Shown here piece after piece: positions 27,026-34,189 of a DNA stretch of 64,000 bases. The notes beneath the pieces are model-generated. The model did not search any database and was not told the DNA's origin. It saw only the letters and a list, made by a program, of their open reading frames with translations. The stretch comes from an uncultured Acidobacteriota bacterium (GTDB lineage: Bacteria > Acidobacteriota > UBA6911 > RPQK01 > JAJDTT01), in NCBI GenBank assembly GCA_951812665.1, contig CATOST010000039.1, forward strand, positions 1-64,000. The letters are read 5' to 3'. Made by a program: the position numbers and the translations under genes. The first letter of the stretch is position 1; each line of letters begins with the position of its first letter.

Positions 27026-27382
27026 ATGTCGAGGGTAAAAAGAGGGGTTAAGCGAAAGCGGAGACGCAAGAAGATCCTGCGCTTGGCCAAGGGTTACTGG
27101 GGCGCCAAGGGCCGGCTTCACCGGGCGGCGAAGGAACAGGTAAATCGTTCTCTGGCCTACTCCTATCGGGACCGCCGGCAGAAGAAGCGGAACTTCCGGA
27201 GGCTCTGGATCATCCGGGTCAATGCGGCCGCGCGGGAACACAGCCTTTCCTACAGCCAGTTCATGTACGGCCTGAAGAAAGCGGGCTTGGAACTGAGCCG
27301 CAAGATGCTGGCCGATCTGGCCGTCAGAGACCCACAGGCCTTCGGCAAGATCGCTGACCTGGCTCGAAGTGCCTTGCGTTAA
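27026..27382 (+). CDS. rplT: 50S ribosomal protein L20
   Basis: 118 aa with the L20 signature ([37 protein letters not shown] and [28 protein letters not shown]). Needed early in 50S assembly and in many bacteria represses rpmI-rplT translation. The stop codon TAA (27380-27382) coincides with the first bases of a dispersed inverted-repeat element, so that element apparently inserted at, or replaced, the end of the gene. Confidence 0.97.
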   Translation: MSRVKRGVKRKRRRKKILRLAKGYWGAKGRLHRAAKEQVNRSLAYSYRDRRQKKRNFRRLWIIRVNAAAREHSLSYSQFMYGLKKAGLELSRKMLADLAVRDPQAFGKIADLARSALR

Positions 27383-27544
27383 CAGCCCGTGGCAAAAGTC
27401 GTCGCGGCATTCGACCGGGTCTGCATCCCGGCGGACTGCGTTGCTCCTCGGTCACATACTCCCGGTATGCTCCCTCAGAGCGCCTTGTCCGGCGGGCGCA
27501 GCCCCGGTTTCGGTGCTGCGCGGGACTTTCACCACGGACTGTTA
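27380..27544. repeat. Dispersed inverted-repeat element, copy B (about 165 bp)
   Basis: Terminal inverted repeats of 21 bases lie at 27380-27400 and 27524-27544 and match at 18 of 21 positions. The interior contains CTCGGTCACATACTCCCGG, also present in copy A at 22182-22275. No open frame of note. The structure resembles a MITE or large REP-type element. It occupies most of the 221-bp gap between rplT and pheS. Confidence 0.7.
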
Positions 27545-27603
27545 GGTAGCGGTTCGCGTCAGGATCTCAACCTCTCCCGAATTCCATTCCTGGATCCGAG
27601 TCG

Positions 27604-28629
27604 ATGAAGCCGGAAGATCCGACTCATCTCTGGCAGAGCTTTCAGGTTGAACTGCAGGCCGTCTCTTCCAAGGCGGCGCTCACCCAGCTCCGGGATCGCT
27701 ATCTCAGCCGTCAAAGAGGCCTGCTGACGCTCCAATTGAGGGGACTCGGACGACTCGCTCCCCAGGAACGGCCGCGGGTGGGCAAGAGCCTGAACCAGAT
27801 CAAGGGCCGGATCGAATCGGCCCTGGCTCAGCGACGTCGGGAGCTTGAGTCCGAACAGCGCCGGGCCCAGCTCGAGTCGGAACGTCTGGACATCACTCTG
27901 CCGGGCTATCTTCCTCCTCAGGGCAGGTCTCACCCGTTGACACGGGTGCGGCGTGAGATGGAGGAGATTGCCGTGCGCATGGGATTCTCCGTCCTCTCGG
28001 GACCCGAGTTGGAACTGGATCACTACAATTTCGAAGCCCTCAACATGCCCAAGGAGCATCCTGCCCGGGACGCTCAGGACACGCTCTACATCACCGAGAA
28101 CCTGCTGCTGAGGACCCATACCTCCCCGGTCCAGATCCGGACCATGGAGCGCCAGCAGCCCCCCATCCGCATCGTGGTTCCCGGCCGCGTCTATCGGCGG
28201 GACACCGTGGACGCGACCCACAGCCCCATGTTTCACCAGATGGAAGGCCTGGTCGTGGACGAGGGGATCACTTTCGGAGACCTGAAGGGAACTCTGGAAG
28301 TTTTCTTGAGAGAGCTGTTCTCCCGTGACCTGAGGGTGAGGTTCCGGCCCAGCTACTTCCCCTTTGTCGAGCCCGGAGCCGAGGTGGACATCGAGTGCAT
28401 ATTCTGCTCGTCGCGAGGTTGCGGAGTCTGCAAGCGCACCGGATGGATCGAGATCATGGGCGCGGGTATGGTCCATCCCCGGGTCTTTTCCATGGTGGGA
28501 TACGATGCCGAGCGCTACACCGGATTCGCTTGGGGAATGGGCATCGATCGCATCGCCATCCTCAAGTATCGCGTCAGCGATCTGCGACTCTTTTTCGACA
28601 ATGACCTCAGGTTTCTCCGGCAGTTCTGA
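27604..28629 (+). CDS. pheS: Phenylalanyl-tRNA synthetase alpha subunit
   Basis: 341 aa. An N-terminal coiled coil for tRNA binding (LTLQLRGLGRLAPQERPRVGKSLNQIK) precedes the class II core: HPLTRVRREMEEIAVRMGF, TSPVQIRTM, GRVYRRDTVDATHSPMFHQMEGLVVDEG (motif 2) and GAGMVHPRVF...FAWGMGIDRIAILKY (motif 3). It forms the alpha2-beta2 enzyme with PheT and charges tRNA-Phe. The gene pair is separated by 42 bases. Confidence 0.97.
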   Translation: MKPEDPTHLWQSFQVELQAVSSKAALTQLRDRYLSRQRGLLTLQLRGLGRLAPQERPRVGKSLNQIKGRIESALAQRRRELESEQRRAQLESERLDITLPGYLPPQGRSHPLTRVRREMEEIAVRMGFSVLSGPELELDHYNFEALNMPKEHPARDAQDTLYITENLLLRTHTSPVQIRTMERQQPPIRIVVPGRVYRRDTVDATHSPMFHQMEGLVVDEGITFGDLKGTLEVFLRELFSRDLRVRFRPSYFPFVEPGAEVDIECIFCSSRGCGVCKRTGWIEIMGAGMVHPRVFSMVGYDAERYTGFAWGMGIDRIAILKYRVSDLRLFFDNDLRFLRQF

Positions 28630-28671
28630 CCCGGCCGCGCCGCATTGCGATAGCAGCCAGACAGTGACGTC

Positions 28672-30726
28672 ATGAAGATCGGATGGAATTGGCTGCAGGA
28701 ATACCTGGACCTCCAGGGATTGGACCCGGATCGGCTCTCCGAGGCTCTGGGAATGCTGGGTTTCCCCGTGGAGTCCGTGGAGGAGACCGGGGACGGCCGA
28801 GTCCTGGAACTGGAAGTGACGACGAACCGGCCCGATTGCCTCAATCACCTGGGCGTCGCCCGGGAGGTCTCGGCGAGGTTTGGCGCGAAGGTCAGAGTCC
28901 CCGACCTTTCGGAGCCGTCGGGGGGAGGCGTCTCAAAGCCCAGAGCGCGGATCTCGATCGAGGCGCCGGACCTGTGCCCAAGGTACGCGGCCCGAGTCAT
29001 GACGGACGTGAGGATCGGCCCCTCACCCGACTGGCTCAAGAGACGGATCGAGTCGGTGGGGCAAAGGCCCATCAACAACATCGTCGACATCACCAATTTT
29101 GTCCTCTACGAGTTGGGCCAACCCCTGCACGGCTTCGATCTGGACCGATTGAGCGAGCGGAGGATCGTCATTCGCAGAGCGGTGGAAGGGGAACGGCTGA
29201 CCACGTTGGACGGAGTGGACAGGCGCCTCGAACCATCCATGCTGGTCATTGCCGATGCCTCTCGAGCCGTGGCGCTGGCCGGCATTATGGGAGGGATGGA
29301 AACGGAGATTTCCGCCGTTACCAGGAATTTGCTGCTGGAGAGCGCCTACTTCGAGCCGTTGTCCGTCCGGCGTACCGCCAAGCGGTTGGGAATGCGAACC
29401 GATGCCTCCTACCGGTTTGAGCGGGGTGCCGATCCGGACCTGGCTCGAAGAGCCTTGAACCGGGCCTGCCGGATGATCCGGGAGATTGCCGGGGGCTCCT
29501 GCGAGGGTCCGGTGATCGACGAGTTCCCCCGACCCCTTCCCGCCCGGGAGATTCGGCTTCGAAGCGGCCGGTTGACCCAGGTGCTGGGTGTCTCGTTGGA
29601 TCCGGAATTCGTCGAAGAGGTGCTGGGCCGCCTGGGTTTCGAACTGGAGCCGCAGGATGATGACTCCTGGAGAGTTCGTGTTCCCAGCTTCCGGGCGGAC
29701 GTCGGGATCGAGGACGATCTGGTGGAGGAGGTCGCACGCGAATACGGCTATGACCGGCTCCCCACCAGCTATCCCGCCGCCGCGGCGGTCGGGAAGTTCT
29801 CCGAGTCGGAAGGACACAAGAGGCGGGTGTCGTCCTCCCTGGAGTCCTGTGGTTTCTATGAAGCCATGAACTACGCGTTCACCAATCCGGGCAGGGAGGA
29901 GACCTTCCTCGGCCGGCGGGCGCCGCTGGTCCCCATCGCCAACCCCCTTTCCGAGGATCATACTCATCTGAGAAGCACGCTCCTTCCCGGGTTGGCGGAA
30001 TCGATTCGGCACAATCTGAATTTCGGCAACCGGAGCGTCCGTCTTTTCGAGACCGGGAAAGTCTTCTTCCAGAGCGGCGAGGATCCCGAGCAAGCGCAGG
30101 AGGCGCCGTACCTGGGACTGGCGGCAACCGGGTCGGCCCAGGGTCCATTTTGGAGCGGTGCCTCGGAGCCCTTCGGGTTTCATCACCTGAAGGGGACCCT
30201 TCAGCTGCTATTCCGGAAATTTGGATTCGAGGTCGAATACCGCGCGGTTGCCGGGCTGCCGTTTCTTCATCCCGGAATCTCCGCGGAGATCCTGCGGGAG
30301 GAACGCCGCCTCGGCGTCTTGGGAAAACTTCATCCCCGGCTCCATGCTCATTACAAGTTCTCACAAGATGTGCTGGTAGCGGAACTCCGGTTGGACGTAC
30401 TCTACGGCCGGGACCTGGAGGATCCGGCGTATGAGGTGTTGTCGCGGTTCCCATCGGTGGAGCACGACTTTTCATTTCTCGTTGACAAGAGTGTGAGTTT
30501 CGCTAAACTGATTAGTGCCATTCGGGGCTTGAGCATTCCGGAGCTTCGGGATATCAGCCTCATTGATCTCTATCGCGGTTCGAGTGTTCCCAAAGATAAG
30601 GTTGGCTTGACTCTGCGTCTGACCTTTGCCGATGTGGAGAGGACGCTGACTCTGCCTCAGGTCAAGCACCTTAGTGAAGGGGTTTTTTCCTTTATGCGCC
30701 GGGAATTGGGCGTGGAAGGGCGGTAG
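28672..30726 (+). CDS. pheT: Phenylalanyl-tRNA synthetase beta subunit, short form
   Basis: 684 aa, about 100 shorter than the usual 790-800. The opening MKIGWNWLQEYLDL leads directly into LELEVTTNRPDCLNHLGVAREVSA, omitting the EMAP-like tRNA-binding domain normally inserted near residues 40-150. The B3/4 editing domain (QRPINNIVDITNFVLYELGQPLHGFD), B5 domain, catalytic-like core (MNYAFTN, LRSTLLPGL) and C-terminal anticodon-binding fold (SRFPSVEHDFSFLVDKSV) are present. The short form is known in several phyla. Essential; intact. Confidence 0.95.
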   Translation: MKIGWNWLQEYLDLQGLDPDRLSEALGMLGFPVESVEETGDGRVLELEVTTNRPDCLNHLGVAREVSARFGAKVRVPDLSEPSGGGVSKPRARISIEAPDLCPRYAARVMTDVRIGPSPDWLKRRIESVGQRPINNIVDITNFVLYELGQPLHGFDLDRLSERRIVIRRAVEGERLTTLDGVDRRLEPSMLVIADASRAVALAGIMGGMETEISAVTRNLLLESAYFEPLSVRRTAKRLGMRTDASYRFERGADPDLARRALNRACRMIREIAGGSCEGPVIDEFPRPLPAREIRLRSGRLTQVLGVSLDPEFVEEVLGRLGFELEPQDDDSWRVRVPSFRADVGIEDDLVEEVAREYGYDRLPTSYPAAAAVGKFSESEGHKRRVSSSLESCGFYEAMNYAFTNPGREETFLGRRAPLVPIANPLSEDHTHLRSTLLPGLAESIRHNLNFGNRSVRLFETGKVFFQSGEDPEQAQEAPYLGLAATGSAQGPFWSGASEPFGFHHLKGTLQLLFRKFGFEVEYRAVAGLPFLHPGISAEILREERRLGVLGKLHPRLHAHYKFSQDVLVAELRLDVLYGRDLEDPAYEVLSRFPSVEHDFSFLVDKSVSFAKLISAIRGLSIPELRDISLIDLYRGSSVPKDKVGLTLRLTFADVERTLTLPQVKHLSEGVFSFMRRELGVEGR

Positions 30727-30749
30727 CGGCAAGTTCTGGAGCCGGACAG

Positions 30750-31007
30750 GTGGATATTGACCAGGCATGGCAGGAACTGGAAGTTTCCACCGATCAGGTG
30801 GTGAGTCTCCTGGTGCGCCTCCGGAATGAAAACGCATTGCTCCGGGAAAAAATCGATCAGCTAAACCGAGAATTGGAGGAGCTGGGTAGAGACAACCAGA
30901 TCAAGACTGGGGCGGTCGAGCGTCTGCGCAGCGACGTGAAATCGCGAGTGGAAAGCATCATGGAAAAGGTGTCCACCCTGGAGCAGCATCACTCGTACGG
31001 ATTGTAG
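30750..31007 (+). CDS. Small coiled-coil protein, ZapB-like
   Basis: 85 aa from GTG 30750. Heptad-patterned throughout (VSLLVRLRNENALLREKIDQLNRELEELGRD...VKSRVESIMEKVSTLEQ), matching small coiled-coil division proteins such as ZapB. It lies 23 bases after pheT and seven before zapA, so it probably works with ZapA at the FtsZ ring. The family assignment rests on context and coiled-coil pattern only. No strong ribosome binding site was found. Confidence 0.6.
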   Translation: MDIDQAWQELEVSTDQVVSLLVRLRNENALLREKIDQLNRELEELGRDNQIKTGAVERLRSDVKSRVESIMEKVSTLEQHHSYGL

Positions 31008-31014
31008 GTGAGAC

Positions 31015-31329
31015 GTGGCGGCCGAAATGGATCAGAGTGTCACGGTCAAGATCTTTCATCGTACGTATCGTCTTCGGAGCCGAGGTGATGCTGGCCACAT
31101 CCGGGACTTGGCAGACTACGTGGACCGGCACATGGTCCGGATTTCCGACCGGACGCCGACGGTAGACACGCTCAGGGTCGCCATCTTGGCCGCATTGAGC
31201 ATTGCCGACGAGTGCCTGTCCGCCAGAAGGCGGTTAGAAAGAGTTGAAGCGAAGGTCTGCCGCAAGAGCGGAGAATTGAATGAGCTCTTGAGGTCCGTAC
31301 TGAGTTCCGAGGGCTCCGAACGGACTTGA
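31015..31329 (+). CDS. zapA: Cell division protein ZapA
   Basis: 104 aa with the ZapA core VKIFHRTYRLRSRGDAGHIRDLADYVDRHMVRIS...LRVAILAALSIADECLSARRRLERVE. ZapA bundles FtsZ filaments at mid-cell. GTG 31015 follows TAGGTGAG; ATG 31027 is an alternative four codons on. A probable 6S RNA gene follows, a linkage found in many bacteria. Confidence 0.88.
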   Translation: MAAEMDQSVTVKIFHRTYRLRSRGDAGHIRDLADYVDRHMVRISDRTPTVDTLRVAILAALSIADECLSARRRLERVEAKVCRKSGELNELLRSVLSSEGSERT

Positions 31330-31344
31330 GTGGACAGGAATGGA

Positions 31345-31528
31345 AGCCCGGCCCCTGCGATGTACGTGATGGTTTGTGAGATTTGAGTCAACACTCTTGA
31401 ATCGGGAGCCTGCGTCCGGAAGTCATGAGTTTCGCCGTTATCGGTGAAGCCGGAGGACGACGGCAGGGCACCCACCTGTTTACGACAGGTTCAATCTCAC
31501 GCTCCACACGGCAGAGCGGGGGTGATTC
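31345..31528 (+). ncRNA. ssrS: Probable 6S RNA
   Basis: In the zapA-rny gap an approximately 185-nt segment has a closing stem between GCCCCTGC (31351-31358) and GCAGAGCGGGGG (31511-31522), an inner 5' GATGTACGTGAT like the 6S GATGTTCG region, a long interrupted helix, and a 3' GAAGCCGGAGGACGACGGCA segment like the corresponding 6S 3' half. CCTGTTTACGACAGG forms the extra small hairpin. 6S RNA binds the sigma-70 holoenzyme as a promoter mimic. Ends are approximate; no covariance search was possible. Confidence 0.6.
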
Positions 31529-31591
31529 ACCGCCCCGCATCGTCCCTTCCCGCAGCGGTTGTTTCCCCGGCCTCCGGCAGGAGCGCACGAG

Positions 31592-33160
31592 ATGGACCAG
31601 CTATCCGCAGTCGTTCAGGTTCTCCTGGCCGTAGTCCTGATGGCCGCGGTCGGGGGGTGGTATCTCCTCAAGACTCGCGTAGTGGACCGGCGGCTACGAG
31701 AGGCTGACCGAAAGGCCCGTGAAATCAAGGAAACCGCCGCCAGGGAAGGGGACCGGATCCGGAAGGAGAGTCTCCTCGAGGCCAAGGACCAGGTCTTCAA
31801 GTGGCGCACCGAGGTGGAGCGAGAGCTGCAGGAGCGCCGGCAGCAGAGCCAGGCGGTGGAGCGCCGTCTGGCCCGGCGGGAAGAAGATCTGGAGCGGCGG
31901 GAGCGCCAGCTGCGCCGTCGAAATCGGGATTTCGAACAACGTGTCAAGAAGCACCAAGGGCGCGAGAGGCAGCTGGAAGAGCAGCGGCAAAGAGTACGCG
32001 AACTGGAGCAGGAGTGCGTCAATCGGCTGGAAGCGGCTGCGGGCATGAGCATCGAGGAGGCCAAGCAATCCCTGCTCAAGTCGGTGGAAAACGAGGCCAT
32101 GAAAGAGGCCGTGGTCCTGGTCAAGAACCTGGAGGACGAGGCTCGCCGGAAGGCGGACCAGGAAGCCCGAATGATCATCACCCAGGCCATCCAGCGTTGT
32201 GCCGGAGAGCACGTGGTCGCGACCACGGTATCCGCCGTGGATCTTCCTGCCGAGGACATGAAGGGCCGCATCATCGGAAGAGAGGGACGCAACATTCGAG
32301 CCCTCGAGCAAGCCACCGGCGTCGAGTTGATCGTCGACGACACACCCGAGGCCGTCATCCTCTCGGCCTTCGATCCCTATCGCAGGGCCGTCGCCAAACT
32401 CGCCATCGAGCGGCTGATCCAGGATGGCCGCATCCATCCGGCCCGGATCGAGGAGGTGGTGGCCCAGGTCGAACGCGACATGGACAAGCAACTCCTCCAC
32501 GAGGGGGAGCAGGTGGTCTTCGAGTTGGGGATCCACAACATGGACCCGGAACTGGTTCAGTTGCTGGGGCGACTCAAGTACCGGACGAGTTACGGCCAGA
32601 ACGTGCTCAACCACAGTCGCGAGGTGGCCTATCTGGCCGGCATCATGGCCCGCGAACTGGGAGCCGACGTCGAGGTCTGCAAGCGCGCCGGGTTGCTGCA
32701 TGACGTGGGCAAGTCCATCGACCGGGAGGTCGAACGGACTCATCTCCAACTCGGCGTGGATTTGGCCAAGAAATGCGGGGAGAGCCCGGAAGTGGTCCAT
32801 GCCATAGAAGCCCACCATTTCGACGTCGAGTTCCGGACTCTGGAGGCCATGCTGGTGCAGGCCGCCGACGCCGTGTCCGCGGCCCGGCCCGGGGCTCGGC
32901 GGGAAATGCTGGAGAACTACATCAAGCGGTTGGAACACCTGGAGACCATCGCCAATTCCTTCGACGGCGTGTCCAAGGCCTATGCCCTTCAGGCCGGCAG
33001 GGAGGTCCGGATCATCGTCGAGAGCAGCGAGGTGTCCGACGAACAGACCTTCTGGCTCACCAAGGACATCGCTCGACGGATCGAAAGTGAAGTCCAATAT
33101 CCGGGGCAGGTCAAGGTGACGGTGATCAGGGAGATGAGGGTTGTGGACTATGCCCGGTGA
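31592..33160 (+). CDS. rny: Ribonuclease Y
   Basis: 522 aa from ATG 31592, eight bases after AGGAG. An N-terminal membrane anchor (VVQVLLAVVLMAAVGGWYLL), a long coiled coil (residues 30-175), a KH domain (DMKGRIIGREGRNIRALEQATGVELIVDD) and an HD domain (NVLNHSREVAYLAGIMARELGADVEVCKRAGLLHDVGKSID) match RNase Y in order and length. It is a membrane-bound endoribonuclease starting mRNA decay. It is followed by ymdB, as in Firmicutes and Acidobacteriota. Confidence 0.97.
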   Translation: MDQLSAVVQVLLAVVLMAAVGGWYLLKTRVVDRRLREADRKAREIKETAAREGDRIRKESLLEAKDQVFKWRTEVERELQERRQQSQAVERRLARREEDLERRERQLRRRNRDFEQRVKKHQGRERQLEEQRQRVRELEQECVNRLEAAAGMSIEEAKQSLLKSVENEAMKEAVVLVKNLEDEARRKADQEARMIITQAIQRCAGEHVVATTVSAVDLPAEDMKGRIIGREGRNIRALEQATGVELIVDDTPEAVILSAFDPYRRAVAKLAIERLIQDGRIHPARIEEVVAQVERDMDKQLLHEGEQVVFELGIHNMDPELVQLLGRLKYRTSYGQNVLNHSREVAYLAGIMARELGADVEVCKRAGLLHDVGKSIDREVERTHLQLGVDLAKKCGESPEVVHAIEAHHFDVEFRTLEAMLVQAADAVSAARPGARREMLENYIKRLEHLETIANSFDGVSKAYALQAGREVRIIVESSEVSDEQTFWLTKDIARRIESEVQYPGQVKVTVIREMRVVDYAR

Positions 33161-33351
33161 GTCCTTCTCCGCTCCTGTCCGAGCCCGCATTTCTCATCAG
33201 GTCGCTACGCGTATGTTGAAAAAGAATCTGGTTTTGAGCATTTACGCGAATTTTGCCAAGGTTTCTCCGGGACTGACTGCGCTGGGCGCGCGCTCGTCAC
33301 GCCCCCTTCCGAGAAACGCGGGCTAGACGTTTTCGGAAAGAGAATTTCCGC

Positions 33352-34155
33352 ATGAAGGTTCTTTTTGTGGGGGACATCGTGGGCCGGCGGGGGCGCAAGG
33401 TCGTTCGCCGCATGATCCCGGCTCTCCGTCGCGAGAACGACATCGACCTGATCATTGCCAACGTCGAGAACGCCGCGGGAGGCTTCGGAATCACCCCGGC
33501 CGTCGCTCGCGAGATCCTGGCCATGGGCGTGGACGTCATGACCTCGGGCAACCACATTTGGGACAAGAGGGAAGTCTTGCAGTGCATGGATGACGAACCC
33601 AGGTTGCTGCGTCCCCAGAACTATCCGCCGGGAGTTCCGGGACGTGGATTCCACGTGGGCGTCACCCGCCAGGGGGTTCGGTTCGGGGTCCTGAATCTAC
33701 AGGGCCGTGTCTTCATGCCCAATATCGACTGTCCCTTTCGATGCGCCGAGGAACAGGTCTCCCGGCTCCGGAAACAGACACCGGTTCTGATCGTCGATTT
33801 TCACGCCGAGGCCACCTCGGAGAAACTGGCCCTGGGATGGTCCCTGGATGGCCGGGTTTCGGCGGTACTGGGAACTCATACCCACGTTCCCACGGCCGAC
33901 TCGCGGTTGCTCCCCAAAGGGACGGCCTACGTCTCAGACGTGGGAATGACCGGCTGTTACGACTCGGTGATCGGCGTCAGTGTGGAGACGGCATTGCCCC
34001 GGTTTCTGACCGCGATGCCCACGCGTTTCAAGGGGGCGACCCGACTGCCCAGCTTGGCCTCGGTTCTGCTGGACATCGATGAGTCGACCGGGGTGGCGCG
34101 GTCCATCCGCAGGATCGGTCCCGACCTGCCCACCTCTGAGGCCTGGAGGAAATAG
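33352..34155 (+). CDS. ymdB: YmdB-family metallophosphoesterase (TIGR00282)
   Basis: 267 aa. VLFVGDIVGRRGRKVVRRMIP, IANVENAAGGFGITP, MTSGNHIWDK, VDFHAEATSEK and LGTHTHVPTADSRLLPKGTAYVSDVGMTG carry the Asp, Glu, Asn and His metal ligands of the binuclear centre. Bacillus YmdB hydrolyses cyclic nucleotides and affects RNase Y-dependent processes. Its place directly after rny fits that functional link. The start is the ATG, with a weak GAAAGAGAA upstream. Confidence 0.92.
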   Translation: MKVLFVGDIVGRRGRKVVRRMIPALRRENDIDLIIANVENAAGGFGITPAVAREILAMGVDVMTSGNHIWDKREVLQCMDDEPRLLRPQNYPPGVPGRGFHVGVTRQGVRFGVLNLQGRVFMPNIDCPFRCAEEQVSRLRKQTPVLIVDFHAEATSEKLALGWSLDGRVSAVLGTHTHVPTADSRLLPKGTAYVSDVGMTGCYDSVIGVSVETALPRFLTAMPTRFKGATRLPSLASVLLDIDESTGVARSIRRIGPDLPTSEAWRK

Positions 34156-34172
34156 GAAAGAGTGAAGAAAGG

Positions 34173-34187
34173 CGCGTATTTTACGCG
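34173..34187. terminator. Small hairpin between convergent ymdB and uvrA
   Basis: CGCGTA (34173-34178) and TACGCG (34182-34187) with a TTT loop, in the 34-base gap between two convergent stops. The stem is short, so support as a terminator is weak. Confidence 0.3.
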
Positions 34188-34189
34188 TA

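Noticed and set aside
31694-33190. A 498-residue open frame antisense to rny
   Set aside because: Shadow of the ribonuclease Y gene, which has all its domains; no start signal or motif.
33161-33351. Possible small RNA between rny and ymdB
   Set aside because: No stable paired structure, promoter or coding potential could be made out.
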